Origin: Xanthostigma xanthostigma
Lineage: Eukaryota > Arthropoda > Insecta > Raphidioptera > Raphidiidae
DNA length: 64,000 nucleotides
Assembly: GCA_963575645.1 (NCBI GenBank)
Contig: OY754470.1
Span: forward strand, 11,044,501-11,108,500
Reading direction: 5' to 3'
Position numbers and translations under genes: made by a program. Shown one piece after another: positions 12,301 to 27,300 of the stretch. Each line of letters opens with the position of its first letter. The first letter of the stretch is position 1. The notes below the pieces were generated by a model. It saw only the letters and a program-made list of their open reading frames with translations, was not told where the DNA came from and made no database searches.

Positions 12301-15300
12301 CGTGAAGCATCTTATAGACCTGTTATAACAACTCATTAAGGTGTTATTAAATTAATTTGGACCTGTCCACTTTCCCGCGGAGAATATGAAAATTTATTAA
12401 TAGAAATTAAATAAAAATTGTAGACTCAAAGGATGCCTTGCAGAAACTTTGGCGTAATTACACTAAATACTAAAAAAGTAACCACAAAAACACCTAAACT
12501 GTTTTCTGGATGTACGTTTCGTTGACTATGTTAGCATCCATTAGGATGATGAACAGTTTAAATGATCCTTTAATTTTTAACGGGTACTTTTTCAATATTC
12601 AGAGGAATCAAAGGTATTAAATACGAATTAAAAATAACAAAACTACAGTATCGGATAAAACGTAGTTGTAATTAAGCTTACTTTTTACAAGAGAAATATG
12701 TTGTTTGTTTATCTGCAACTTCTGTTGGTGTCAAAAAGACCTGCTGTAAGTTTTTATCATAACCCGGCATTAATTCATCCTTAAATGATTTGATTCTGTA
12801 CGTACTATCTGGAAATATATCTTTAATACTTTTCTCTCGAAACTCTTTTTCGGTGTCTTCTGTTAAATTATCATTCAATTTAAATGAAACAGAACCATTA
12901 TTTTTGATATTGGCATCAACTTGAAAGTTGATGGGAACAATAAATAGATTTACCACTGAATCATTATGTATGTAATATTTACTGAAATCAATCGTTTTAG
13001 CTATCTCATGCGCTTCATCATTAGCTCTGAAATCAACATTTTTTGTTAAAACAATTTTAGACTCATTTGATTTATTATCAAAACTTTCAATTAGAGTGGT
13101 TAAAGTGAAATTATTAGGACTCTTTGAAGCATATAATCCAGACATCGACTTGCTTTTATAAGCTTTATGGTAATTATTTGTTGTTATTTTTATGGGAAGA
13201 CTTATGTTTTGCTGTATTATAGAATTTCCATCAGAACTATTAACGCCAACTGGATATATGTCCAGATTTTCATCGTGATTGATATTATCGAATTTTGATT
13301 TATTTTCTGTTTCATTAATTAATTTTGATGACAATTTTTCAGAACCACTTTCCATCAATGTTTTTATATCAACTGTTGCCTGTCGCTCAGTAACTGTTTC
13401 ATTGATAATTTTATTTGAGCTTGTAGGGACAGTTGAAATATGAATTGATTTCATTGTAGACGTTTCCTGTACATTTGTCATTGAATTAGACATTTCATTT
13501 TGCGCAGTTGTTTCGAATTCACTATCATTTTTTGATTTTTCATCAGTCATACTTTTCCAAGAAGTTTCTTCGGACTGAATATTTCCAGTATCTGTTTTTG
13601 AATTTTCACTTTCAGATTGAACTTTTGAATTTGGATTCGGAGCCATTAATAACGCTTCACTAGCGTATTTATTGGCACAATTAATTTCGTCTTCTGCTGC
13701 CAAACAATCCACAACTCTATCGCATACTCTGTTAGCTGGAATACATTTTCCAGTACCACATAATATTCCAGGACATCTTTTCATCGGCTGTTTGATTGGT
13801 AAATTAATATCAACTGAAAAAAACGACGAACTGTAGTCAATGAGCAAATTTTCCTAAATTTTGCGATTAAATAAATACTAAGACAAGTTTTATTGAAACT
13901 CAAAGTTTATTGTAAATGAAAATGGTTAATAATTTTAAAGTTTTCTTGATTACAAATATATATAAAAATGAAAGTACTGTCTTGATATCTGTGCTTTTCT
14001 TCTCTATTATATTATCTTGTTCTCTATTGTATCTTGTTAAGCACATGTTTTCCTTTTTGTATCGATAACGCGCGACAAAGGACATTTTATCGCGATTTAT
14101 TACTACACAGCTACACAAAAATTTTCATGATACATAAATTAAAAAGTGTCTCATATTTTTGTTTATTATTAATCACAGTTTTAAAAATTACAAAATTAAT
14201 GGTGAAAGAATGATTGTAATATCTTTAAAAATAACAAATTCATGCTACTTCATAGTTTAAGTTTGACAATAATCTCCGCACTATGCTGTTCTCACCGTTC
14301 TCAGTACGGGTGACTTGGTGTGAAATTAACTTACATATAATTTCTTGTATGAACGAAAGTCAGCTCTGACGCGCAAAAGCGATAATAGTTGCTCTATTAT
14401 CGCTTTTGCGCGTCAGAGCTGACTTTCGTCTAGCTAGTTTAGCGGTATGTATAATAAAGAAATGTCAATTTTGAAGTGTGACATATCTGAACATATCTTA
14501 AATTTCTGACTTACTAAGTTACTATACTTTTACTTATTATTCCCTATATTATTAAACGAGCTAATCTTGTATCTACCTATGTCCCTAAATATTTTCTCGA
14601 AAACGGCCCTAACGATTTGGATGAAATTTACTGAAAAGGGATTTTGGGGGGCAAAAAATCGTTTTAGCTAGGTCTCATCTCTCGAAAAAATCGTTTTCTT
14701 ACAATATTTATCATTATAAAAATCAATTTTTTGACGTATGAAAATACTTAACTATTGTAAGTAGGTTTTGGAATTTTATACAAATAATGAAACAATTGTT
14801 TTCAAAATATTATGACAGTTAATCTTTAAAGCTTACCACAGCATATCAGTATTTTATTTAACTTTCCGAGGAAAGCTCGGTCACCCAGGTACTGTTACTA
14901 TAACTGATAATATGTCACATCGTGCCACAGAGTGTCATAACGGCCAACCAGGCGTCAATCAGTCTTGTTTTCGACGCCCCGTACAATAAATTGGATATCT
15001 TCGTTGAATTTAAAGATATCAAAATAATCATTGCAGCATTTTTAAAGTAATTTTATGATCATGATGCGACGCTATCATTACTGCGAAGAATATGCTTTAG
15101 TAACACCATTTGGCGATATCCAAATGATTCATTTGCAAAATAGTGCGAGAAAAAGTGGCATGCATGCATTGTTTCTCAGTTAAACGATTCTGTTCATCAT
15201 CAGTAATAATTTTAGGGTTGGTGGTTGCAGTCGCCAGTAATTTGATACTTACAAATTTTATTGGAAATCCAATTCAAGTAGAGACTGACTCGTGTATATA

Positions 15301-18300
15301 CGCCCGGTTCGTTTGGTTCGGCACAACCTTGACCGTGACTGACTATCCCAGCCAGGTACCATTGACGGGGTGAACTGGGCGTCCTGCACAACAGTGGACC
15401 CCCACTGTCTCCTTGGCAAGCGTCTTTGCCTCCTTGCTTTAGACCAGCACATATCTCATTCCCTTGGCGATCCTCTAAATGCTTGCATTTGTTTAAAATT
15501 GGTACCTCCACTTCGCGTATGTGATCAGCTATATTATAATATGTTAATTTACAATTTATTCAAGTTATATATCAATAATTAATTATGTAAATTAGGATTT
15601 AAAATTTAAAATTAAATAAAACATTTATTAAGGTTATACGCCCGATAGAGCAATGTCTAGATAATACGCTGAAATTTTAATATGTTAATTGTGGATATCG
15701 CATACATTCAACTGCAATTTTTAAAAAACATTGATCGTCTAGTTTTCAAGTTATTAATTATAAAAAATGTGATTTTTAACACAATGATAAATGAGAAGAC
15801 TGACCGGAAGTGTATATAAAAATAAGATTAAACCAAATTGGCTATAGACAAATTAAAAAAAAACTGATTAATCGAAATTTGACTCTTTTGGATAACGTAA
15901 AAATTAAAAAATCTAAACTTTTTCGTGCAGTTTTTGAGAAATATTATTTAAAATTATCGAAACAACTCTCAAAATCTCTATTTTCTTGATTTGAATTATA
16001 TCACCATGAAAACTAGATTACACGAAAAGTTTTTCATAAATTTTATTTTTATTAAATAATTTTTTTGACGTTGCTAATAACTAAAACTTGAAAATTGGAT
16101 GATATTTCATTTACCGTGTATAAAAACTGCATTTTTAATATCCAATTACTCAAAAAATATACGTCTAATGGTTCAAAGGTTTTTAAAAACAAACCGTAAG
16201 ATAAAATCTTTCGTGTTCATTGGGCTTAAATAAATATACTGCTAAAGTCAAAACTGTATGATATTATGTCAAATTTTTAAATAAGTATTAATTTCTTAAA
16301 TATTGAAAAATAAAGCTATGATCTACAGGATATAATATTTCCATAAGAAATAATAATTTACCAAGTCATATAACATTTTTTTATCACCACAAAATACGGA
16401 TGCAGTTTTTATTAATATGGTCGTGGGTGTATAACCTAAATTTCTTAACACTGAATTTTAATTTTATAAACATTATCATTTGTTCCTACTATTGTCAAGC
16501 GTGTATCTGTAATTTTAATATAGACTGGCGGATTAGTCTTGACCCCTATTTATTTAATGACGACCGCAGTTAACTGACTCAGTTAACTGCGGAATTTGGG
16601 AATGAAGTTAATTATCGTGAGACCCACTTTGAGGTTATTGTTACTTTAATTTTTGAACTTTACTGAAGCAATTCAAGCCCCTTCGATGTCTTCGGTAGAT
16701 TTATTTAATATTAATAAAAAATAACCATGAGATTTCCTTAAGTCTTTCTTTTTATTTGTGGGTGGTATTTATCGGATAGAGATTTTAAATCGACAAAGAA
16801 ACTATTATAAAATTGTGTAAAATGTAAATACTTAATTCAAAAGTTATTTCATAATGCTACTTGTCACTGCTCTGTTCCATCTCAATCGCGTGCGGAGCTG
16901 TGGCTAGCGGCTAGTATTTATTAAATCAGTCGAGTAAATTGAATAAATATCGTTATAATGGTTTGATTGATCTTTATAAAAAATTAAAAGTAATTAAAAG
17001 TATATAAAACGTCATTAAATTGATTTAATCAAAACGATGTCTTAGTACGTTTGATCACAACAAGAATGAAAATTTAATTAAACGTGTTCGTTTCTTAAGT
17101 GTTGTTCCTAGAAACTTAAAACTAAACAATATTGTGGTCGACAATGTAGAGTATGAATGTGAAAAATAACTCTAATAATTTAGAGTGATGATGATCCTGT
17201 TTAAATGTTGGAAGATTAAAGGATGAATCCTGGTGGCATAGGATCGATGAACTAAGCAAATACTAAAGGTTTTTTTATTGCATTTTATTGTCTGACATTC
17301 GGCAAACTTTATGTCGTCTTCGGAGAATCAATTCTGTCTGTTTTCTCAGTATTGTATAGAGTATAAATGTTTTATCAAAAAGATCCAGTATCGTGTTACT
17401 TACGATCTGAGCCGTGTTCGCGCATTGCGCCCCATCCAACTGCCGTGCAATTGGTGCCCGGCGTGGGATCAAGAATCCAGTGTGCACCGGAAGTGATCTC
17501 AGTCGGTAAACATACAGGTCGGACCCATCTGTTGAATTGAACAGGTGTGTCGAGTTTTAATAGGGCCAAATCGTTGTTCATAGCGACCCGATCATATTCC
17601 TCATTTACGATTATGTTCGATACAAAACGATTCTGCTCCATCGGCGAATACGAATGACGACGTAACTTACCTGCTTGCACCTCGTAGTAGTATTTATTGT
17701 ATCTGAATTATTTAAACACTATTTTATCGAAAAATAAAAATTAAGTTTCAGTGATAAAACTGAGCGTTATGAATCGTGCTTTAATATAAACGTTATTGGT
17801 TGCGGGTCGGAGTGTGAACATTTTTCCAGCGATAGAAATCATCAAAATTAAGCAATATAAAAATTGAATATTTTTCATAAAAAAGAGACTGTTTAATTTG
17901 CACTACTCACTACAGAATTGAAATTTCTAGTCGTGCCGACTGTAAACACTCACACACACAGCAAAATTGCCGTTTCGCAACTACATCCTCTGCGAGAAAC
18001 AATTCTAAAATCGTTGGTTTGATTATTTGATTATATGAAATAAAGTCAATTGAAAAAAATATATAAATATTTATAGGTGGAATAAGAAATAAAAAAAAAA
18101 TAATGATGACAACTGAACCTACGACCTTTTGTGTACGAGGCAGCCAGCTACCGTAGTCTTTTGTTTACAGCCGGTTTTTATATTAGGTATTCAATATATC
18201 AAGTCTCGACTATATAGAATCAATGTACGTTCATTTACGAAGTTCTTCATGGTTTGATCCTAAGAATCTTTTTAAAACGTTTTAGTTACTTTTTTATTGT

Positions 18301-21300
18301 TTCATTTTCAAACGCATGAATCGAGCTTCGTAAAAAAGTTGTACTTCGATAATTTTCCAAAATAATGAACATTCAGTGGTAATTTAGTGAATTGTGAACA
18401 AATGTAATTAATAATTAATGAGTACTTATCAGGAAACGATTTTGAAGGTTTAAAGTAATAAAAAAATGATTTCTATGTTGAATGCCAAAATAAACAAAGA
18501 ATAGTTGGCAAAACCAAAAGTGCACATCCCGCAAGTTTTCCACTGTACATATTATAATGAAAAAAAATTGAGAAAATAGATTTAAAAAAAAAACAATTAA
18601 AAAAATAGAAAAAAAATAAAAATAAAATGGAATAGAAAAAAAAATATATAACTTGTGTCAGCGGGATTCGAACTCGGCACCTTGCTATTACTGGACTACG
18701 CGTTTAACCGCTCGGCCATTCCGATATCCAAGCTTACGTTGTTATTGTGGTATAGAAGTGGAGCAGTTATTCTACATAATACACTACATTACAATAACAG
18801 TAATAGGTATTTTTTTGTTTTTTAAGGTTTTTTATTTTAACTATTAGCTGTCAAAAATAATAAAATAAAACTGTTTATAAAAATTAAACTACTGAACACA
18901 TTTATGTGAATTTAAATAGGGTTCTGGTCTAATACTAAACAAAGTGTATAAAATATAACCCAAGGCAATCCGACCAAAATTGCGATCTGTAGAGTCGTGA
19001 CGTACATACGTACATACGTACATCCGTACATACGTACAGACCAACCGACAACTGCTGTTTGTAATTTTCAATTACAATTTTAATAGTATTTATGAACTCG
19101 AATTGATTTAAAAATGGTTCTGTTTTATAGATCAGAATCTCCTCTTTTCAAAAAGCTTCAATTTGAATGGATTTCGTGTGAAATTAACTTAGATATAACT
19201 TCTTATATGAACGAAAGTCAGCTCTGACGCACAAAGCGATAATAAAGCACATACCGCTAATTTAGCGGTGTGTGCAATATAGGAATAATGGTGGGAGTAC
19301 GCATACACATGGTGGAAGTACGGGTATATCGTATATAATAATTTTGATTATTTTTAAAGTTTACACTTACGAATTAACGCAATGGGCAGCTGTGATGACC
19401 CAAATTTCATTAATAAGTTGACCCCCACAATGGAACACTCCATTGCGATAAATGGCAACAACCCAAGGCCAAGCGGCCGGTTCACTTTGAACGCCACCGA
19501 CGATTCGACTTTCGGATAGTTTTGGACGATTATCTGTTTGATTGAATACCGCGTCCTTATCATAGATGTCATCTTTTTTGCTGTGTAGTTCAGGAGATAC
19601 GTTAAATTCATCTCTAAACTGAGGTCGTATGCTCTCTTCAGTTAAGATTACTTCGCTATCCGGCGTTCGTAATGACATCGGAACAATCATACGCGTTCCA
19701 CAGTGCACTGGCGGACATTTTACATAATACGCCATGTTGCCGAAACACGCTGCGATCATGTTTGCGTTACCACCGGACACTGATGTTATATACATGCCTG
19801 TGTATTTTGTTATAATTGTTACTGGCTCGATTTGGGGTTCCCTGAAGTAATATTTACAAAAATAAAAATGTTAAATTGTTCTGTTTCTAATGAAATAAAA
19901 AATCTTGCAAATTGACGACAATTTAAGGAAGTACGAGCAAGATAGCAATTTGAAAAAAACACTTGATACTTTTTTATATGAAGTTTAAATACGTCTAAAC
20001 AAACTCTGAAAATTTGAGGGGGGCTAACCGATTATTTAAAAGAATAATTGATTTCAAATGTAAGCATATGTGACATTGGTCTTATGGCGACATGTTTTGT
20101 CGAAGAAAATGAAAAAAAAAACTATCTCATTAAAAGTTGAGTAAATTAAAAAAATAAAGAAACCGTAGTGCCCGACTAGATTTAATAAAAAAGAGCAGCT
20201 TTTCAGGAAAATTAGCTTGCGTTTATTATCTCTCAAACGAACCGGCAACACTGCAGATCAAACGCAAGTTCATTTTTCTGAAAAGCTGATCTTATATATT
20301 AAATATCTTTTAATTTAGTCGGGCACTGGGTTTCTTTATTTTTTTTATTTCTTTATTAATGTCTTAACTTTTAATTAGATAGATTTTTTAAAATTTTCTT
20401 TGACTGTAGGTGAATCTTTAATATTAAAACGAGTCGCCGATCCGTCTATTTGTCATAAGACCAATGTTAAATATGCTAACTTTTGAAGTCAATTTTTTAT
20501 TTAAATTAGAGGTTCCTAAACTTTTTTGTCTCGTAGACCACTTGCCATGTTTTTTGGTTTTGGGTAGACCCCCTGCTTATCTAATGTTGTTTTTTTGCAA
20601 ATTCATTAATTTCAAATGTATTTTTGACAACCGGTATAGTGCTACTCACTTTGAACGATTTAAATATTTATAACGGTAGTGAAATGTAGTGTGAAATAAT
20701 TAGTTTTATACATTTATTAATTAGATTCAAATTAAACGAATCAAATTAAAATTTACTTTCTGTTACATAAAATAACTAAGCAAAAAATAAATGCTTTTAG
20801 TGTGAGGGATGAACCTGATGCTTTAATAATAAATTTTCAACATTTGGCATCAATTTAGTTAGATTTAATCTTAAATCTCTTCGGTTAACGATGTCCAGTT
20901 TGTTCCTTTTTTTGTTAGAAGATTCACTATCGTTGACCCCCATTTTCATTTCTTAGACCCCCAATTTTTTTTCTCACTGACATGGACCCCTTTCAAGTTT
21001 TCGTCGACCCCTGGGGGTCGATATAGACCACTTTGGGAATCACTGATTTAAATAATCAGTTAACCCCCCTCAAATTTTCAGAATTCGCTTACACGTATTT
21101 AAAATTCATATAATAAAGAATCAAGTCTTTTTTTATTAAACGCTTTATATTAGCTTGGGTTGTAACTAACTATGTATGTATGTATGTAACTAACTACCGT
21201 AACGGAATCTTTGAGCATAATTTTCACCAATTTCCCGAAGTCTGATTAATTTGAAACTTTGCATACGTATCAAGGACCGATGACAATGCAATAATTTGAT

Positions 21301-24300
21301 AACAGTTTCCCATTATCCTTATTAGGACCCCCAGGATTAATAAATTCTTTTATAGATCCTCTGTAGTAAACGCTTTATTTTCACCAATTTCCCGAAGTCT
21401 GATTAATTTGAAACTTTGCATACGTATCAAGGACCGATGACAATGCAATAATTTGATAACAGTTTCCCATTATCCTTATTATTAAACGCTTTATATTAGT
21501 TTGGGTTGTAACTATGTATGTATGTCCGTAACGGAATCTTTGAGCATAATTTTCACCAATTTACCGAAGTCTGATTAATTTGAAACTTTGCATACGTATC
21601 AAGGACCGATGACAATGCAATAATTTGATAACAGTTTCCCATTATCCTTATTAGGACCCCCAGGATTAATAAATTCTTTTATAGATCCTCACTAAAAAGT
21701 GAAAAATAAAATATAGTTTAAAAAAAACTAAAAAACACGCTTTATATCGGACTAAAAAGTAAAAAATAATTGTTTTAAAATAAGCTTAAAAAGCGTTGGG
21801 CGCTCGATGTACGAAAATGTGGAACAAAGCGCCCCACGCTTTTTAAGCTTATTTTAAAACAATTATTTTTTACTTTTTAGTCCGATATAAAGCGTGTTTT
21901 TTAGTTTTTTTTAAACTATATTTTTTAAATTGCTGTTGTGCTCGCCCTTCCTTAAGAAAGAAACTTATGGCTTTCTTTTTGATAAATGTTTTTATTTTTT
22001 TAAATGATATTTCGTTTATATTCGTAATATTGTATCTACTGTAATATTGTATACCTTGTCTTTGGAGTAAAAAGGAATTGTATTTATTATTATTTTTTTC
22101 CACTTTCCCGCTATCATTTACAAACATCAATATAATGGACGTGAAACCAGAAAATTATTTTTTTTATTTAATAAATAAACAGTGAGCAGCAGCTAAGGCT
22201 AATTATTTTTATTATTATTATTACTACGTACATAATATTTTGTGGTCCGACTTCTGCTATGCAGGCTTCTGTGGCCCAAACCATGTTGTTAACACACACG
22301 GGATACCATCGGCCTCTGAAATTTCTGTGTAGGAAACCAAATGAACCAGAGGGTTTAAATTTCTGCGAAATAATTGTTTTCAATTTAAAATTGTTTTAAA
22401 TAGCAGTAATTATAATTATTAGTGTTGAAAAAGTACCCCGTGCGCAGCAACTTCATCAGCCAACAAGAAACAGTCCTCTTCATCTTTTCCGTTAACACAA
22501 TGTCGAATTCCATCGCATCTCTGATCAATCGGTATGCAAGATGACGTTTCTTCATCATTATGACCAGAATATACACAGCTAAAAGAATTTTCAGGGCAAC
22601 CTGTAGAACATAATCAGACATATTAATGTAATTAAACATTTGAATTTTATAGTGCGAAATTTAGAAGGCAAAATATAAAATATTCAAATGTTTAATTACA
22701 TTAATATTTTTCAAACAAATAAAATTGTCGACCAATTTTTTTCAGACTATATATTGACAAAAGGACAAAAGGGAAAATTATAAATCAATATAACAAAAAA
22801 TGACGTTTCGATCTGGGTTTAGACCTTCTTCAGAAATATCTAAAAATATAAAAAATTAATTAGTAAAATCTACTTATTTTATAATAGCAAAAATTATGAA
22901 AAATTAATAATTAGTTATTAATTTTTTATAATTTTCGATAATTAACTTCTGCATTCTATTATAAAATAAGTAGATTTTACTTATTATTTTTTTATATATT
23001 TAGATATTTCTGAAGAAGCTCTAAGCTCCGATCGCAACGTCATTTTTTGTTATATTGATTTATAATTTTACTTTTGTCAATATATAGTCTGAAAAAAATT
23101 AGTCGACAATTTTATTTGTTTGAAAGTTCTATTCATAGACGTTAATCAAAGATTTGAATTAATATTTTTCACTGTTAGTCTAAGTGTAGACTTTTTGGTT
23201 TAAGAACTATTTTTGAGTTACTGGAGAAAAACTGACTTTTGACCCTCATTTTCAAGATAACGACGGAATCCATTCGGACACAGCTTGTGTCTCGGCGGTT
23301 TTTTGTATCTCGCATATTTTTTAACAAGTGTATCAAATTCCCGACTAGTAGACAAAATAGCAATGTTACTACTCCAACTCCACAAATGGAGGAACAGTAG
23401 TAATATAAGTCAAAATTCACTTTTCAAAATTTTATAAACATTTTTTCTTTTTGCGGTACCCCGACCCCAGAAAACATATTTTTGGAAAAGTATGTTCGTC
23501 TGTTTGTATGTGAGCACAAAACAATTTAAACCGCTGAGCGAATTGAAATCAAATATTGGCAAGATGTTTGACATAATTATATGAAGAGCCTTATTATTTT
23601 TTGGAAAAATCGGCGCATGCGGAGAAGAGATATAAAAAATAAAATAGTTTTTTTTTATTGCAATATCATTTTCATAACAGATTTATTTATTTATATATTT
23701 TTGCAAGAAAGTTTTGAAAATTTAGTCTCGTAAATATTTTGAAAATAAAAAAAATTGGTTGCTGTTTTGTTCTGAAGGCTTGTCAAAAAGAAATTAGTTA
23801 GGTACCTAATTAATTTTTACATGTGAACTCATATTTTGTAATCATACAAATGAATAAGAAACATCATACTAAAACAGCAATTTTGTTTTATTTACTATAA
23901 TAATTTGTCAGTATTTTTAAAGTTGAAACGCCCTGTCGTCCAATTGACTGAAATTTTTGTCACAACTTTGATCTAACACAACAAACTGTAAATACAATTA
24001 CTGTTTTATTTTATAGGTATTAAGTATTTCAAAGTTGAATTTTCAAATTATTTTCCAGGTTTTTGTAACAAAATACTTTGTTACCTTAGAATTACTATTT
24101 ATTGAATAAAATAATTTTGATGAAAAAAAATGCATAATATGCTTCAAAATTTTTTCGAATGCCATATTCACACCTGAACAGTTACGTTCGTCGTCTCCGT
24201 CAGGGCAATCCAAGTAGTCGTCGCACCATCTTGAAGGATGAAGCCTATGTTTGCAAGAGCAGGATATTTCGTCGCTGCCATCATCACAGTCTACCATTCC

Positions 24301-27300
24301 ATCGCACCAAACATTCTTGGGTATACACTTCCGGTCATTCATACAAAGCCTTTGGTCATGTTGGCATTCGTTTTGCATCCATCGAGCTTCTTTCCCCAAA
24401 TTTCTAAAATAAAATTAAGCAAATGCAGTTAAATTGTTAAAAAAATTTTTTTTTAAAAATTATTTTGCTTACTCATCTTCTGCAGTAGTTTTGAATTGCG
24501 TTTCGTCTTTTTCAAAATTTCTTATGTCAAATTTATATGGGTTATTCTCTACACCAGGTGGTATGAAAGTTCCACAATAAATAGGATATTGATTGACGGG
24601 TGGAAGCGGATATGGTGGTGGAAATTGGTTAACAAATTGTCCTGCTGGAATAAAACCATCAATTGGAGGTGGCAAACTATTAACAAAACTAGAGGGATAT
24701 GTGTTGGGATATAATCCAGGATTTGGCAATTGGTAAAATGGAAATGGTTGACTATTTCCATAACCAAATGTTTGTGGAACATAGGGAAATACGCTCCCCG
24801 TTTTATGATTGAACTGTTCAGGTTTTCTGTAAGCCTGTGGTGGCCCATAAATGCAAATGGGTCGTGGTGCATTATTGCTCTCAGAACTCACAGTTTTTTG
24901 ACATATTTCCTGGAATTCATTTTTCGAATTTTGACTAGACGATGATCCTTCCATACGTATCGTAGAATTTTTGATGCTAGGGACTTGTACAATTGGATTT
25001 AATTCAGATGAAGTTGTACCTTTATTGCCATAACTAAGTGTGAACTCATTTTTCGAACCCAAGATTGCACTATTTTTTTCAATTTGTTCATTACTAACTA
25101 TAATATCTTGATCGATTGTATCAGCAAAGCGTGAATCAGGGTCAATTTTTGGCTCTCTTAGTGGATTACTTGTAGCAGATACGGCCTTTAATGTGGGCAA
25201 TATATTTTTACTAGAAGTATTTTCTTCCACTATATTTAAATACTCTTGCATATTTATTATTTTTGGATTTGGGGTGTAATTTTTATCTATTTTTCCAAAG
25301 AAATTCATTTGAGTCGTTGGGTTGTTTGGATTTTGCACGGCATTAGGTCGAGAATTAGAAAAGACAAGTGTTCTAACTACAGGAATTTTTTCAGTGGTTA
25401 AATAATTTTGAAACAAAGTTGTGACAAAACTGAATTTTTTATTTGAAGTATGATTTTGTGGCAAATGTTTTTCATTTAATTGAGCTTGTTTATTTTGATC
25501 ATTATGACTGTGAATATGAAAATTGAAAAGATTTGAGGACTCTCTTTGACCTGTTTTAATTTTTTCTCTAGTTTCCAAATCTTCAGCTGTTTTAGTTTTT
25601 TGTGATGTGTTTGAATAATTTATTTTTTCTGATGTCGTGGCACTAGGTACTGTTTCTTCATTATTTTCATTTGGATGCATAGTAGTTTCTGCAGTGTGCA
25701 AGAATATTGTTGACTCATTTTTGTTAGAAGTTTTAATTTCATCTTTTTGTACATTTTTAACTACTGATGAGCTTAAATCGCTGTATATGTTCGTTTTAAA
25801 TAAACTCTCATTATCAGCACTATTTGTAAATTTTGAAGTAGAATCTGAACCTAAAATTTCTCGATTTTTTTCATTTTCAAATGCATTTGAATGTTGTGCA
25901 TTAGCTTCGAAAATACTTGAAAGTGTCACTGATTTTATTTTGTCGTCAACGCTGATGTAAACTTTCGCTGTTTCTGTAACTAATTGCTGACTTTGTTCTC
26001 CAATTTTAATATCTTTTGGGTGGAAATCTGCAATCGCACTAACGCTGTTTTTTTCGCTAAGTAAAGTTTTTTCAGATGACGTTTTCACATTTTCAACTTT
26101 TTGTGTATTGTTCTCCTCAACTTCTTCTGTTTCGCTGTCTGTAATTGGTTTGACTTTTTCTGTGGTATCATTTTCATTATTACTTCTACTATTATTTCTT
26201 TCACCATTTATGATTCCACTTTTTTCTAATGGTGAATTTAAGTTATGCGTTTTATTTTCGTTTGTATTTTTGACAGAAGGAATTACTTTTATGTTTTGTT
26301 CATCTATTGTTTCTACCTGGTTAGTATTGAACGTTTCTTGCGCATTTTGAGGTAAATGTAATAGAAAGCTAGTATCTGGATTAGAATTTGCTGATGAGGA
26401 AATATTGTCGATGGTTTTTAAATCTGACGACTTTTCATTATTTTCTAAATGCTCCGCATCTGGAATTAAGTGTAATTTTTTTTCCATTTCAGCAATACGA
26501 CTTTTTCCTGTTAAAGTTTCATCTCGCTGTTCACTATAAGTATTAGCATTTTCAATATCAGTATTTTGTTTTGTTCCAGTGTGTCGTTTTTTCTGACTGT
26601 TTGCTTGTTTTCCAAATGTCTTATTCTCATCGTTAAATTCGATGCTACTATGATTTTTTGTTAGAAGATTTTCTATCGCCTCTATGGTTGAAATTTTTCC
26701 ATCAATGTTATTAATAATGTTTGTAGCGTCAAATGGATTAATTGTTGCTATAATAACACTTGACTGTTTTTGCATACCTTCTGCATAGAACTCTTTGTTT
26801 TTGTTATCACTTTCTTTACTTGACGTTGCTCTTGTATCGCTTGTGTTATTTATATTTTCGTCGCTATTTTTGTTTGCTTCATCTGTTTGTTGAGTGGATA
26901 ATCTATCTTCGATGCTGACATTTTTCGATATTATTTTACTTTTTTTCTTCTTGTTTGATACGAACTTGTCTGTTTTGTCTTTGGTAGGCGTAGGCGGTAC
27001 TATTTGACATTCTCCAATACAAACGTTTGAACACTGGTTTTTACTAATGGCGTATTTAAATACATTTTTTGCGCTGTACTTTTCAATGCATTTTCTACAT
27101 TCCTCGCATGCTTGGCTTATTCCATTATTTTTAGTATTTCTCTTAAATCGGCTTTGGTATATAAAATAATTAGTCGATACGTTCACTTTTGACGAAAGGT
27201 GGTCTTCTGTAAAATTTGTAAAAGAAATCTGTTACCGTTTACGATAAATAAAACAGTTTACACGAGTCGTGAATAACGAGCGCGGTGCGTGCTTCCGTAG

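Noticed and set aside
11762-12310. 182-residue minus open frame as a gene
   Set aside because: It is a minisatellite with all frames open, and flanking nudel exons splice in phase across it.
24496-26350. Several plus-strand frames opposite exon 4
   Set aside because: Shadows of the low-complexity nudel exon.
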